DNA of 64,000 nt from contig JABWBR010000028.1 in NCBI GenBank assembly GCA_013360405.1, positions 38,615 to 102,614 on the forward strand, read 5' to 3'. The stretch comes from Saprospiraceae bacterium (GTDB lineage Bacteria > Bacteroidota > Bacteroidia > Chitinophagales > Saprospiraceae). The notes below the pieces were generated by a model. The model did no database searches, was not told the DNA's origin, and worked only from the letters and a program-made list of their open reading frames with translations. How positions within the stretch are numbered: position 1 is the stretch's first letter; each line of letters begins with the position of its first letter. The position numbers and the translations under genes are program-made. Below are positions 9,507 to 18,702 of the stretch, in pieces.

Positions 9507-10117
9507 GGGAGTATAGTATTGGTGAAATAACGCTTTTGGCGTTGTTCAAAGTTTTCGATATCTGATTGAATGCTCAGCAGATAGTCGATGTCGTCGTACC
9601 CATTGATCATGCACATTTTGCGGAATGGATCGATGGGAAAAGAAGCCTGCGCACCACTAGGTATGATTGTTATGGTTTGTTGCTCCAGGTTTACCTCAAA
9701 AACAGCTTTTAGATCGGCTTCAATCGCCAGGAAGATATCGTGCAAAAAGCTTTCTTCGACCTGTACAGGCAATAGCCCATTGTTGAGGGCATTGCCTCTG
9801 AATATATCCGCAAAAAAGCTGGATACCACTACGCGTATGCCGTAGTCGTAGAGCGCCCATGCGGCGTGTTCCCGACTGGAACCGCAACCGAAGTTTCTGC
9901 CTGCCACTAGTATTTGGCCGCCGTATTGCGGGTTGTTTAACACAAAAGCCGCTTTGGGGCTGCCGTCGGGATTATAACGCCAATCGCGGAACAGGTTTTC
10001 GCCAAAACCCTCGCGTGTGGTGGCTTTCAGAAAACGCGCCGGGATGATCTGGTCGGTATCCACATCTTCGATGGGCAGCGGGATGGCGCTGGAACGTATT
10101 TGGGTAAATTTTTCCAT
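9503..10117 (-). CDS. leuD: 3-isopropylmalate dehydratase small subunit
   Basis: LeuD is the small (swivel-domain) subunit that pairs with LeuC to isomerise 2- to 3-isopropylmalate. The 204 residues include '[14 protein letters not shown]' near the N-terminus and the signature '[17 protein letters not shown]', matching normal family length. It lies 9 bp after leuC and overlaps leuB by 4 bp, so it is tightly cotranscribed. Confidence 0.97.
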   Translation of the reverse strand: MEKFTQIRSSAIPLPIEDVDTDQIIPARFLKATTREGFGENLFRDWRYNPDGSPKAAFVLNNPQYGGQILVAGRNFGCGSSREHAAWALYDYGIRVVVSSFFADIFRGNALNNGLLPVQVEESFLHDIFLAIEADLKAVFEVNLEQQTITIIPSGAQASFPIDPFRKMCMINGYDDIDYLLSIQSDIENFEQRQKRYFTNTILP

Positions 10118-10126
10118 CGGGCTTTG

Positions 10127-11533
10127 TTAGTTTAATAAGGTTCTTACATCTACGATTTTTCCTGCGATAGCCGAGGCGGCAGCCATCAGCGGACTGGCTA
10201 ATATGGTGCGGGCGCCGGGACCCTGGCGGCCTTCAAAATTGCGGTTGGAGGTAGAAATGCAATAAGCGCCTTCGGGCACTTTGTCTTCGTTCATCCCCAG
10301 GCAGGCCGAGCAGCCCGGTTCGCGAAAATCAAAGCCGGCATCCAGGAAGATGCGGTCGAGACCCTCTGCTTTAGCTTGCGCTTCTACTTGTTTGCTACCC
10401 GGCACGATCCATGCGTTGACATGACCGGCTTTTTGTTTTCCTTTTACAAATTGGGCTACCAGGCGCAAGTCTTCTATTCTTGAGTTCGTGCAACTACCTA
10501 TAAATACGTAATCTACCGCTTTGCCGAGCAGTTGTTCGCCGGCTTGAAAACCCATATATTCCAGCGACTTCCCAAAAGAAGCGGTTTGTCCGGCAGCGGT
10601 AGGGATATGCTCGTTGATTTTAATGCCCATACCCGGATTGGTGCCGTAGGTCACCATGGGGGCAATATCGGCGGCGTCAAAATGGTGTTCGACGTCAAAT
10701 TCAGCGCCGGGATCGGAGTACAAAGTGCGCCAATAGGCAGCGGCGGCTTCAAAAGCTTCGCCCTGGGGTGCAAAAGTCCGGTTTTTCAGGTAGCTGACGG
10801 TTGTTTCGTCGGGGGCGATAAGTCCGCCGCGTGCGCCCATTTCAATACTCATATTGCAAATGGTCATTCGCCCTTCCATCGACAAGCTGCGGATAGCTTC
10901 GCCGGCGTATTCCACAAAATACCCCGTGCCGCCGGCAGCCGTGAGTTTGGCGATGATGTACAAGATGATGTCTTTTGCCAATACGCCTGGCTGCAATTGA
11001 CCGTCAACGGTGATGCGCATGCGCTTGGGGCGTCGCTGTAGCAGGCATTGCGTGGCCAATACCTGCTCTACCTGGCTGGTGCCGATGCCGAAGGCTATGC
11101 AGCCGAAAGCGCCGTGGGTAGAGGTATGGCTGTCGCCGCACACCATGGTCATGCCGGGTTGGGTAAGCCCTAATTCGGGACCGATCACGTGTACGATGCC
11201 TTGATAGGGGTGGCCCAGGCCGTAGAGTTCAAGGCCGAAATCCTGGCAATTTTCCACCAGTTTATCCACCTGGAACCTCGAGAGTTCTTCCTTGATGGGA
11301 AGGTGTTGGTTTTTGGTAGGCACATTATGGTCGGCGGTAGCCACGGTTTGCTGGGGCCGGAAAACGCCTAATCCGCGTTTGCGCAGCCCGTCGAAAGCCT
11401 GTGGGCTGGTAACTTCGTGAATAAAATGGCGGTCAATATACAGTACATCCAATCCGCCGTCGGCTTGTTTGATCACGTGGGCATCCCAGATCTTGTCGAA
11501 GAGGGTTTTATTCATATTCAGCTCAGCTTGCAT
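10127..11533 (-). CDS. leuC: 3-isopropylmalate dehydratase large subunit
   Basis: This is the aconitase-family large subunit carrying the catalytic [4Fe-4S] cluster. The 468-residue product has '[14 protein letters not shown]', the cluster cysteine in 'IGSCTNSR', and the CxxC pair in 'GCSACLGMN'. The listed start gives [12 protein letters not shown]; an internal ATG at 11515 ([10 protein letters not shown]) matches the usual LeuC N-terminus equally well. It begins 13 bp after leuA and is followed closely by leuD. Confidence 0.97.
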   Translation of the reverse strand: MQAELNMNKTLFDKIWDAHVIKQADGGLDVLYIDRHFIHEVTSPQAFDGLRKRGLGVFRPQQTVATADHNVPTKNQHLPIKEELSRFQVDKLVENCQDFGLELYGLGHPYQGIVHVIGPELGLTQPGMTMVCGDSHTSTHGAFGCIAFGIGTSQVEQVLATQCLLQRRPKRMRITVDGQLQPGVLAKDIILYIIAKLTAAGGTGYFVEYAGEAIRSLSMEGRMTICNMSIEMGARGGLIAPDETTVSYLKNRTFAPQGEAFEAAAAYWRTLYSDPGAEFDVEHHFDAADIAPMVTYGTNPGMGIKINEHIPTAAGQTASFGKSLEYMGFQAGEQLLGKAVDYVFIGSCTNSRIEDLRLVAQFVKGKQKAGHVNAWIVPGSKQVEAQAKAEGLDRIFLDAGFDFREPGCSACLGMNEDKVPEGAYCISTSNRNFEGRQGPGARTILASPLMAAASAIAGKIVDVRTLLN

Positions 11534-11546
11534 GGGTTGTTGATAA

Positions 11547-12710
11547 TCAAACAGTAGCGGGTACTTCTATCGAAATGATTTGCAACAAATCTTCGTCGTT
11601 GACCTCTTTTTTACTATCGGCTACACTGAGAAAGCGGGTATACACCCTGTCTAATTCTTCTTTACTGAGGTTGTGGCCTATATTTTTTGCCCGGTAGGCA
11701 ATAGCGGCCCGGCCGCTGCGTGCAGTGAGCACTATTTTAGAATGGTCGACACCTACTTCGAGCGGGTCGATGATTTCGTAAGTTTCGCGTTTTTTGATCA
11801 CGCCATCCTGGTGAATGCCGGAGGAATGCGCAAAGGCATTGGCGCCCACGATAGCCTTGTTGGGTTGTACCGGCATGCCCATACGCTCGGATACCAATTG
11901 GCTGATGGGGTTGAGCAGGCGGGTGTTGATGCCGGTCTCAAAGCCCAGGTGGGCGTGCTGGCGCAGTATCATCACCACTTCTTCAAGCGAGGTATTGCCG
12001 GCTCGTTCTCCGATTCCGTTGATAGTGCATTCTACCTGGCGGGCGCCGTGTTGAAGTCCGGCGATAGAGTTTGCGGTGGCTAATCCCAGGTCGTTGTGGC
12101 AATGGGTAGACAAAATGGCCTTGTCTATGCCCTTTACGTTTTCTTTCAGGTAGCGGATCTTGGCGCCGTATTCTTCCGGAAGGCAATAACCGGTGGTGTC
12201 GGGTATGTTGAGCACGGTAGCGCCTGCTTTTATCGCCGCTTCGATCACCCGGGCCAGAAACGCATTATCGGCGCGACCGGCGTCTTCGGCGTAAAATTCT
12301 ATGTCGTGCACGAAGCGCTTGGCGAATTTCACCGCGCCGACAGCCCGTTCGATGATCTCCGAGGGCGAACAGCGCAGCTTGTAGCGAATATGCATTTCGG
12401 AAACGCCGATGCCCGTATGAATGCGAGGGTTTTTGGCGTGTTGCAATGCCCTTGCGGCAACTTCTATATCGTTTTCCACTGCCCTCGACAAACCGCAGAC
12501 TACGGCGTGTTTGACGGCTTTGCTTACTGCTTCTACGGAGGCGAAATCGCCTGGGCTCGACACCGGAAAGCCGGCTTCGATTACATCTACACCCAACTCC
12601 TCCAGGGCCCGGGCAATTTCAATTTTTTGTGCGGTGTTTAATTTGCAGCCGGGTACTTGCTCACCATCGCGCAGCGTGGTGTCAAAAATAAATACTCGAG
12701 GGTTCGACAT
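11547..12710 (-). CDS. leuA: 2-isopropylmalate synthase, short form
   Basis: LeuA condenses acetyl-CoA and 2-oxoisovalerate, the committed step of leucine synthesis. The HMGL-like TIM barrel begins '[17 protein letters not shown]'. Metal-site histidines are in '[11 protein letters not shown]', and '[15 protein letters not shown]' is present. I start it at ATG 12710; an open extension to 12794 crosses the predicted promoter at 12758-12786 and is rejected. At 387 residues it ends soon after 'VNDEDLLQ', so the roughly 120-residue C-terminal leucine-binding domain of long LeuA proteins is absent. It is the first gene of leuACDB. Confidence 0.96.
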   Translation of the reverse strand: MSNPRVFIFDTTLRDGEQVPGCKLNTAQKIEIARALEELGVDVIEAGFPVSSPGDFASVEAVSKAVKHAVVCGLSRAVENDIEVAARALQHAKNPRIHTGIGVSEMHIRYKLRCSPSEIIERAVGAVKFAKRFVHDIEFYAEDAGRADNAFLARVIEAAIKAGATVLNIPDTTGYCLPEEYGAKIRYLKENVKGIDKAILSTHCHNDLGLATANSIAGLQHGARQVECTINGIGERAGNTSLEEVVMILRQHAHLGFETGINTRLLNPISQLVSERMGMPVQPNKAIVGANAFAHSSGIHQDGVIKKRETYEIIDPLEVGVDHSKIVLTARSGRAAIAYRAKNIGHNLSKEELDRVYTRFLSVADSKKEVNDEDLLQIISIEVPATV

Positions 12711-12757
12711 AACAACTACTGTGTTTAATCTGTAGAAAAAAGTAAGTTTGTGAGGGC

Positions 12758-12786
12758 CAAAGTTATTTCGTTTGGCAAACCGGCAA
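12758..12786 (-). promoter_or_regulatory. Predicted promoter of leuACDB
   Basis: On the minus strand TAACTTTG (12765-12758) matches the Bacteroidota -7 consensus TAnnTTTG exactly. A TTG lies 18 bp upstream (12786-12784). The expected start gives a leader of about 40 nt before leuA. I saw no leader peptide or T-box in it. Confidence 0.65.
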
Positions 12787-12878
12787 GGCATCAAAAAATT
12801 GTATTAATCCAAACCTGAAACACTTTAATGTTGATTCAATTTAATGATTGTCAATTTTTTATACTACTTTAAATTACA

Positions 12879-14441
12879 ATGCCAAAACAACGCACAGATG
12901 ATTTAATGCAGCTCATCGAGTCGATGACGCGCTCGGAAAAACGCCATTTCCGCTTGTTCGTGGGTCGCAATCAGGCATCTGAGGACATGCTTTTTATGCA
13001 GTTGTTCGATTTTCTTGAACGATATAAGACGTATGACGAAGCGGAACTTTTGAAAAGACTGCCCGATATTAAAAAAGCGCAGCTGTCTAATCTAAAGGCG
13101 CATTTATACAAACAAATGCTCATCAGCCTGCGATTGCTTAATAAAAGCGGCAACGACGATATCCAGATCAGGGAAATGATTGATTATGCCCGCATTTTGT
13201 ATAATAAAGGATTATACCGCCAAAGCCTGGATATTCTCGACAAGGCCAAATCTAAGGCCATGGAAACCCGCCATTATACCCTGGCTCTTGAAGTGGTTGA
13301 ATTTGAAAAGTTAATCGAGGGCCAATACATTACGCGTAGCATTGCCGGTAGGGCAGAACAACTCACTTCACAAGCTATCGAACTCAATACACTTGTGGCT
13401 AGCACACACGCATTTACCAACCTCTCTCTTCAGCTATACGGGCTTTATCTCAAGGTTGGCTACGTGCGGAATAAAAAGGATTATTTTTATGTAAAAGAAT
13501 TTTTCCAGGCGAGGATGCCCAAATTGAGTTACGATAAACTCGACCTTTGGGGCAAGGTATATTTTTGCCAGGCGCACGTTTGGTATTACCACATGACCCA
13601 GGAATTCGCATTTTGCTACCGATATGCCCAAAAATGGGTGGATTTGTTCCACGAGTCGCCCGACCTGATCCGGGTAAACCCTCCACTGTATCTCAAAGGT
13701 TTGCACAATCTGCTCAGTGCGTTATTTAACACCTTGTATTACAAGCGATTTGTGGAAGTGTTGGATGAATTGCTGGATTTTACTAAGCAATTTGATTTGG
13801 GTGAAGATAAAAATATCGCGGGTCTGTTTCAGCTCTATAAATTCATACATAGCATCAAAAAGCACTATCTCGAAGGCACTTTTTCTGAGGGGCTTGCACT
13901 GGTACCCGAGCTGGACTCGCTCATTCAACACGATGAATACAACTGGGATAACCATAGGATTATGGTGTTTTATTACCGGATAGCCTGTTTGTATTTTGGA
14001 AGCGGCGACAACAGCAATGCGATCCATTATCTCAATCTGATCATCAATCAGAAAAACCCGGACTACCGGGAGGATATCCAGGGTTTTTCTCGTATTCTCA
14101 GCCTGATCGCCCATTTTGAGTTGGGCAATGCGCAACTGCTGGAATACCAGGTCAAATCAGTATTCCGGTTTTTATTAAAAAAAGAAGACCTCAACGAAGT
14201 TCAAAAAGAGATTTTCCGCTTTTTGCGCAAAATTCCGCGTATGCGAGCCAACGAATTGAGGGGGGAATTTATCCGCCTGCGCGATAAACTCAGAAAATTG
14301 GAGAGCGACCCCTTCGAGCGGCGCCCGTTTCTTTACCTCGATATCATATCCTGGCTGGATAGCAAAATCGAAGGTATAAGCGTGCAGGATGTCATTCGGC
14401 AGAAATTCCTGGAGCGCCAGGCAGCTTCGGGCCGGGATTGA
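12879..14441 (+). CDS. Conserved Bacteroidota helical-repeat protein, function unknown
   Basis: The 520-residue product opens with 'DLMQLIESMTRSEKRHFRLF', a recurrent N-terminus of large uncharacterised Bacteroidota proteins (from memory). It has no signal peptide or membrane segment. The rest is all-helical with irregular TPR-like pairs ('GLYRQSLDILDKAKSKAME', 'GDNSNAIHYLNLIINQKNP'), consistent with a cytoplasmic protein-binding solenoid. It ends 1 bp before the convergent ychF. The leu operon diverges from it, so the gap 12710-12879 holds promoters for both. No catalytic motif was recognised. Confidence 0.8.
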   Translation: MPKQRTDDLMQLIESMTRSEKRHFRLFVGRNQASEDMLFMQLFDFLERYKTYDEAELLKRLPDIKKAQLSNLKAHLYKQMLISLRLLNKSGNDDIQIREMIDYARILYNKGLYRQSLDILDKAKSKAMETRHYTLALEVVEFEKLIEGQYITRSIAGRAEQLTSQAIELNTLVASTHAFTNLSLQLYGLYLKVGYVRNKKDYFYVKEFFQARMPKLSYDKLDLWGKVYFCQAHVWYYHMTQEFAFCYRYAQKWVDLFHESPDLIRVNPPLYLKGLHNLLSALFNTLYYKRFVEVLDELLDFTKQFDLGEDKNIAGLFQLYKFIHSIKKHYLEGTFSEGLALVPELDSLIQHDEYNWDNHRIMVFYYRIACLYFGSGDNSNAIHYLNLIINQKNPDYREDIQGFSRILSLIAHFELGNAQLLEYQVKSVFRFLLKKEDLNEVQKEIFRFLRKIPRMRANELRGEFIRLRDKLRKLESDPFERRPFLYLDIISWLDSKIEGISVQDVIRQKFLERQAASGRD

Positions 14442-14442
14442 C

Positions 14443-15540
14443 TTATACGTTGAAGCGGAAGTGCATCACATCTCCGTCGCCTACCACATATTCTTTACCT
14501 TCCACGTTCATTTTGCCCGCTTCTTTTACCGCATGTTCAGAGCCATACTGTACGAATACGTCGTATTTGATGACTTCTGCGCGGATAAAGCCGCGTTCGA
14601 AATCGGTATGGATCACGCCGGCAGCCTGTGGAGCCTTCATGCCGCGGTGGATCGTCCAGGCGCGCACTTCTTTTTCACCGGCGGTGAAATACGTGATCAG
14701 GTTGAGCAAATGATAGCAGGCTTTGATCAAGCGGTTGACGCCGGGTTCGTGCAAGCCCATCGTTTCGAGGAATTCCAGGCGTTCTTCCCGGGTTTCCAGT
14801 TGTGCGATTTCGGCTTCGATTTCTGCGCTGATCAGGATTACTTCCGCATTTTCGGGGGCTACCAATTGTGCAAAAGCCTCCGTATGTTTATTGCCTGTGA
14901 GTACCGAATTTTCATCTACGTTGCACACATACAAAATAGGTTTGGCAGTGAGCAGGAACATCGTCTCCACGAGTTGCTTGCCTTCCTCATCGAGGTCTGC
15001 TGAGCGGGCAGGCTGGCCGCTTTCGAGGTGGCGGAGTATTTTTTCTGCATTTTCAACCGCGCGGATGGCTTCTTTTTCGGCGCTTTTGGCCTGGCGGCGC
15101 AGGTTGTCGAGGCGCTTTTCCACTGTTTCCATGTCCTTGAAGATCAGCTCCGTATCGATAATCTCTTTATCGCGTACGGGGTTTACGCTGCCGTCCACGT
15201 GCACCACATTATCGTCGTCGAAGCAGCGTACCACGTGAACGATGGCGTCTACCTCGCGGATATTGGCTAAAAACTGGTTACCGAGGCCTTCGCCTTTGCT
15301 GGCGCCTTTGATGAGGCCGGCGATATCGAGAATTTCCACTGTTGTGGGGATTACCTTCTGGGGGTTCACCAGCGAAGCCAGTTTGTCGAGGCGCTCGTCG
15401 GGAACGGTGATCATCCCCACGTTGGGGTCTTTGGTAGCAAACGGATAATTGGCCGCCAGGGCTTTTGCCGAGGTGAGCGCGTTAAAAAGCGTTGATTTTC
15501 CTACATTTGGCAGTCCTACAATACCACACTTCAAACCCAT
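14443..15540 (-). CDS. ychF: Ribosome-binding ATPase YchF/Ola1
   Basis: YchF is an Obg-family P-loop protein that prefers ATP and associates with ribosomes. The 365-residue protein has G1 'GLPNVGKSTLFNAL' at 8-21, G3 'DIAGLIKGASKGEGLGN', a coiled-coil insertion (about 130-170) and a C-terminal TGS domain ('RAWTIHRGMKAPQAAG', ending 'GDVMHFRFNV'). Length is typical. The stop lies 1 bp from the stop of the convergent upstream gene. A good -7 box lies upstream (15569-15576). Confidence 0.97.
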   Translation of the reverse strand: MGLKCGIVGLPNVGKSTLFNALTSAKALAANYPFATKDPNVGMITVPDERLDKLASLVNPQKVIPTTVEILDIAGLIKGASKGEGLGNQFLANIREVDAIVHVVRCFDDDNVVHVDGSVNPVRDKEIIDTELIFKDMETVEKRLDNLRRQAKSAEKEAIRAVENAEKILRHLESGQPARSADLDEEGKQLVETMFLLTAKPILYVCNVDENSVLTGNKHTEAFAQLVAPENAEVILISAEIEAEIAQLETREERLEFLETMGLHEPGVNRLIKACYHLLNLITYFTAGEKEVRAWTIHRGMKAPQAAGVIHTDFERGFIRAEVIKYDVFVQYGSEHAVKEAGKMNVEGKEYVVGDGDVMHFRFNV

Positions 15541-15568
15541 GTCCTTGTTTTGTGTTTTTAAAGAGGCG

Positions 15569-15576
15569 CAAAGATA
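15569..15576 (-). promoter_or_regulatory. ychF promoter -7 box
   Basis: TATCTTTG on the minus strand matches TAnnTTTG exactly, 28 bp upstream of the ychF ATG. I found no convincing -33 TTG at standard spacing. Confidence 0.55.
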
Positions 15577-15626
15577 GCGCTTAATTTGTTTTGAAAAGCG
15601 CCTGGTCTAAAAATGAATATATAAAC

Positions 15627-16220
15627 ATGAATTTCCTCGCCCATTTTTTGCTGGTTCAACACAACGAAAGCTGGATAGTCGGCAATTATATCGCCGATTT
15701 TATCAAAGGCAACGCTATTTATGCGTATCCGGCCGATGTGCAGGAGGGCATCAGGGTACACCGGGCAATAGATACGTTTACTGACCAACACCCGGTAGTG
15801 CTACAGGGCGTGCGCCGTTTGCGCGAACGGCACAGTAAATATTCGCCGGTATTGGTGGATGTGTATTATGATTATGTGCTGTCTCTGCATTGGGATAAAT
15901 ATACCGATCAGGAATTGCTAGACTTTACCCGCAGCATGTATGCGGTATTGGAATCGCATGCTGCACTGTTGCCCGAGTCGTTTCAACGCCGGCTTGAGTT
16001 GATGATCGCCGACGATTGGTTGATGCGCTATACGAATTTGGAGGGATTAGAGGAGGCTTTTCACCGCATAAAACGCCGCGCTAGCAAGCCGGAGTTGTTT
16101 GACAGGGCAGTAGACAGCCTGTTGGCGCATTTGCCAGCTTTAGAGGAAGAGTTTCAATTGTTTTTTCCGGAGTTGATGGTTGAGGTTGAGGTGACGGCCA
16201 GGGAGCGCCCTGGGGGGTAA
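15627..16220 (+). CDS. Acyl carrier protein phosphodiesterase-like (DUF479 family)
   Basis: The product resembles AcpH-type phosphodiesterases that remove phosphopantetheine from ACP. 'MNFLAHFLLVQHNESWIVGN', 'IADFIKG' and 'GIRVHRAIDTFTDQHPVV' are the family's N-terminal metal-site motifs, and 'YYDYVLSLHWDKYTD' follows. Start ATG 15627 gives this standard N-terminus and 197 residues; the in-frame TTG at 15591 is rejected. The last residues ('TARERPGG') are encoded by the first unit of the palindromic repeat array at 16191, so the natural C-terminus appears overwritten by repeat sequence. Confidence 0.88.
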   Translation: MNFLAHFLLVQHNESWIVGNYIADFIKGNAIYAYPADVQEGIRVHRAIDTFTDQHPVVLQGVRRLRERHSKYSPVLVDVYYDYVLSLHWDKYTDQELLDFTRSMYAVLESHAALLPESFQRRLELMIADDWLMRYTNLEGLEEAFHRIKRRASKPELFDRAVDSLLAHLPALEEEFQLFFPELMVEVEVTARERPGG

Positions 16221-16490
16221 CGGCCTGGGAGCGCCCTGGGGGGTGACGGCTGGGGGGAATTCCTTGTTGGTGACGTCGTTGGAGCGCCTCAGTTGGTAAC
16301 GACTTGTCACCCCCCCAAGGCGCACCGTGGCCGTCACCTTGTCACCAACAGGTTCAGTTCCCCGTCGTCACCCCCCAAGGCGCACCGTGGCCGTCACCTT
16401 GTCACCAACAGGTTCTGTTCCCCGTCGTCACCCCCCAAGGCGCACCGTGGCCATCACCTTGTCACCAACAGGTTCTGTTCCCGTAGCCGT
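16191..16490. repeat. Compound repeat array: inverted 26-31-bp units and three 60-bp tandem copies
   Basis: On the left, units beginning GTGACGGCC / GTAACGGCC (16191-16221, 16217-16247, then diverged copies to about 16300) repeat with a roughly 26-bp period. On the right, 60-bp copies at 16321, 16381 and 16441 are nearly identical and contain CACCCCCCAAGGCGCACC and GTGGCCGTCACC, which is the left unit in reverse complement. The region can therefore fold into large hairpins between acpH and the OmpA gene. The 60-bp units touch without unique spacers, so it is not a CRISPR array. Short frames through it are artefacts. Confidence 0.85.
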
Positions 16491-16500
16491 CACCTCAAAA

Positions 16501-18033
16501 TCACTTCACATACAAATTAAATTCTACCCGGCGATTGAGGCTACGGCCTTTTGTCGACTTATTGCTGGCTACGGGTTGCGTTTCACCATAACCTTTATAA
16601 GTCATGCGCACTGCGTCGATGCCTTTTGAGACCAGGTAATCGTAACAAGCTTTAGCCCTTCCCTCTGACAAATCAAGGTTGATTTTGTCACTGCCTACAT
16701 CATCGGTATGGCCGGCAATGGCGAGGCTATAGCCGGCATAACGATTCATGATATCTACTACCTGGTCGAGTATAGCGTATGACTCGCTTCTAAGTGTGGT
16801 TTTGCCTGTTTCAAACTTCACGGAGCGCATAGCTGTAATCAGTAAAGCCTGGTCCTCTTTTTTCACTTCAGGGCAGCCTTTATTGCTGACAGGGCCTGCC
16901 AATCTGGGGCAGGTATCGTCGGGGTCTACCAATCCGTCTCCATCGGTATCGGGGCAGCCTTCGAATTTGCCATAATCATCGGGACAGCGGTCGGAGGCAT
17001 CCGCTACGCCGTCATTGTCGCGGTCGGGGCAACCTTTGGCGGTAGCGCTGCCGGCCTGGTCGGGGCAGGCGTCGTCTACATCGTCAATGCCGTCGCCGTC
17101 GCGGTCGGTGATCGGACAGCCTTTATTCTCTGCCGGGCCGGCTTCGGTAGGGCAATCGTCGTTGCGGTTGGCCACGCCGTCGTTGTCATCATCGGGGCAT
17201 CCGCTGAGGGCCACTACGCCTTTTTCTTCGGGGCATTGGTCTATATTGTCAGCCAGTCCGTCGCCATCGGTATCAGGACAGCCATTCATCGTGCCGGCTA
17301 CTTCCGGGCAGTCGTCGTCTTTGTCGGCCAGTCCGTCGCCGTCGGTATCGGGGCAGCCGTTTGTCATTTTGCTACCTGCCTGGTCGGGGCATTTGTCGTC
17401 GGCATCGGCAATGCCGTCGCCGTCGGCATCGGGACAGCCTCCCAAGGCGGCCACGCCGGGTATGTTCGGGCATTTGTCCAACGCGTCTGATACGCCGTCG
17501 CGGTCTGCGTCGTTTTTGCCCAAACGGTATACGAAGCCGAGGCCTAGTTGCATGTTTTTGCGCAAATCTTCCTGTGAAAGCCGGTATTCGCCTTGCAAAT
17601 TTACATACGAATTGCGACCTACTCTGATGTCGAGTCCCAATCCAACGGGAATCTGCAGGTTGCCGCTTTCAAAACGCTCAGATACATATCCTGCACCACC
17701 AAACACATAAGGTACCAAACGGGCTTGCTCTTTGAAATATTGGAGGCGAAGCAGGGCGTCAAGGCTTACGATGTTTACATTGTCCTGCACGCCGGAGATA
17801 TTGGCCACCCCGACTTTGAGCGGGACCGTGAGCCCTACGAAGCGGCTAAAATGGCGGGTGTAGCCTATTTCCAAGCCATTGGTAATGTCGAGATTGTCAA
17901 CATTGTTGGGCATGCCGTAATCGATGAACAATAATTTGGCGCTTATAGCGCTCACGCCCTGACTAGCGGGAGATTGAGCCAGTACGTTCCCTATGATCAG
18001 TGATAATGCAAAAATCAGGAGGTAGTTTTTCAT
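16501..18033 (-). CDS. OmpA-family outer membrane protein with TSP3 repeats
   Basis: This is an outer-membrane/peptidoglycan tether. From ATG 18033 the protein has a signal peptide (ending 'GNVLAQ'), an eight-strand-type beta-barrel domain (about 20-185), a chain of about a dozen calcium-binding thrombospondin type 3 repeats of the form 'DTDGDGLADKDDDCP' (about 190-385), and a C-terminal OmpA domain. That domain includes 'IAGHTDDVGSDKINLDLSEG' and 'RSLNRRVEF' for binding diaminopimelate peptidoglycan. The in-frame extension to 18132 is rejected because it would precede the signal peptide. Convergent with acpH across the repeat array. Confidence 0.95.
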   Translation of the reverse strand: MKNYLLIFALSLIIGNVLAQSPASQGVSAISAKLLFIDYGMPNNVDNLDITNGLEIGYTRHFSRFVGLTVPLKVGVANISGVQDNVNIVSLDALLRLQYFKEQARLVPYVFGGAGYVSERFESGNLQIPVGLGLDIRVGRNSYVNLQGEYRLSQEDLRKNMQLGLGFVYRLGKNDADRDGVSDALDKCPNIPGVAALGGCPDADGDGIADADDKCPDQAGSKMTNGCPDTDGDGLADKDDDCPEVAGTMNGCPDTDGDGLADNIDQCPEEKGVVALSGCPDDDNDGVANRNDDCPTEAGPAENKGCPITDRDGDGIDDVDDACPDQAGSATAKGCPDRDNDGVADASDRCPDDYGKFEGCPDTDGDGLVDPDDTCPRLAGPVSNKGCPEVKKEDQALLITAMRSVKFETGKTTLRSESYAILDQVVDIMNRYAGYSLAIAGHTDDVGSDKINLDLSEGRAKACYDYLVSKGIDAVRMTYKGYGETQPVASNKSTKGRSLNRRVEFNLYVK

Positions 18034-18199
18034 ACTGATGAAGTTTTGGATGCAAGTATAAGGTAAGTGAATTATTCTCATAGATACTGGCGAATTTACC
18101 GTTTTTGGACGCTTTTGGGTGAATTTAGTCACCCTGAATATCGTCGAAAACGCATAAATCAGCTCCGGTTCTTTTCCAGGTATACGATTTTAGCCGTAT

Positions 18200-18226
18200 T
18201 TTGATGCGTAATACAGGCGATATTTG
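18200..18226 (+). promoter_or_regulatory. Possible ybaK promoter
   Basis: TTTG (18200-18203) is followed after 15 bp by GATATTTG (18219-18226), one mismatch from TAnnTTTG, 8 bp before the ybaK ATG. The spacer is slightly short. Confidence 0.4.
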
Positions 18227-18234
18227 ATGAAACT

Positions 18235-18702
18235 ATGAAAAAGACCAACGCCATGCGTATCCTCGACCGCCACAATGTGGCATATATCGAGGCGCCGTAT
18301 AGCTACGATCCGGAGCAACTGGGGGTCGGTACTATTGCTGTGGCTTTAGGGCTGCCGGTAGGGCAAGTGTACAAAACCCTGGTTGCTACCGGAGATAAAA
18401 CCGGGGTATTGGTAGCCGTGATACCTGGCGATAAAGAGCTGGATTTTAAATTGTTATCGCAATATTCCGGTAATAAAAAAATAGGCCTGGTACAGCTCAA
18501 AGATCTGCAGTCGCTTACCGGATATATCAGGGGGGGCTGTTCTCCTGTAGGCATGAAAAAGAATTACCCGGTCTGGTTTGATGAATCGGCCCTGTCCTGG
18601 GATCGCATTTATATCAATGCCGGACAAAGAGGGATGCTGATCGGAGTGGCGCCGAAGGAGGTGATCCGGATCACGCAGGCTGGGGTGGGGGAGATTTGCT
18701 AA
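18235..18702 (+). CDS. ybaK: Cys-tRNA(Pro) deacylase YbaK-type
   Basis: This is a trans-editing enzyme that hydrolyses mischarged Cys-tRNA(Pro). The 155-residue single-domain YbaK fold starts 'TNAMRILDRHNVAYIEAPY', contains 'GLPVGQVYKTLVATGDKTG' with the conserved catalytic lysine, and 'RGGCSPVGMKK'. Length and motifs match the family. Its TAA stop interlocks with the purK stop in a 4-bp CTAA overlap (18699-18702), leaving no room for a conventional terminator. Confidence 0.95.
   Translation: MKKTNAMRILDRHNVAYIEAPYSYDPEQLGVGTIAVALGLPVGQVYKTLVATGDKTGVLVAVIPGDKELDFKLLSQYSGNKKIGLVQLKDLQSLTGYIRGGCSPVGMKKNYPVWFDESALSWDRIYINAGQRGMLIGVAPKEVIRITQAGVGEIC

Noticed and set aside
12711..12794. N-terminal extension of leuA
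   Set aside because: It overlaps the predicted promoter, and the sequence before [16 protein letters not shown] has no LeuA similarity.
16306..16490. Possible CRISPR array
   Set aside because: The 60-bp copies are contiguous and near-identical along their whole length with no unique spacers, and there are no cas genes.
16293..16629. Three overlapping plus-strand frames encoding SPPKAHRG-type repeats
   Set aside because: They arise because the 60-bp tandem repeat is divisible by three and lacks stops; all three frames are open, there is no start context, and they run into the OmpA gene.
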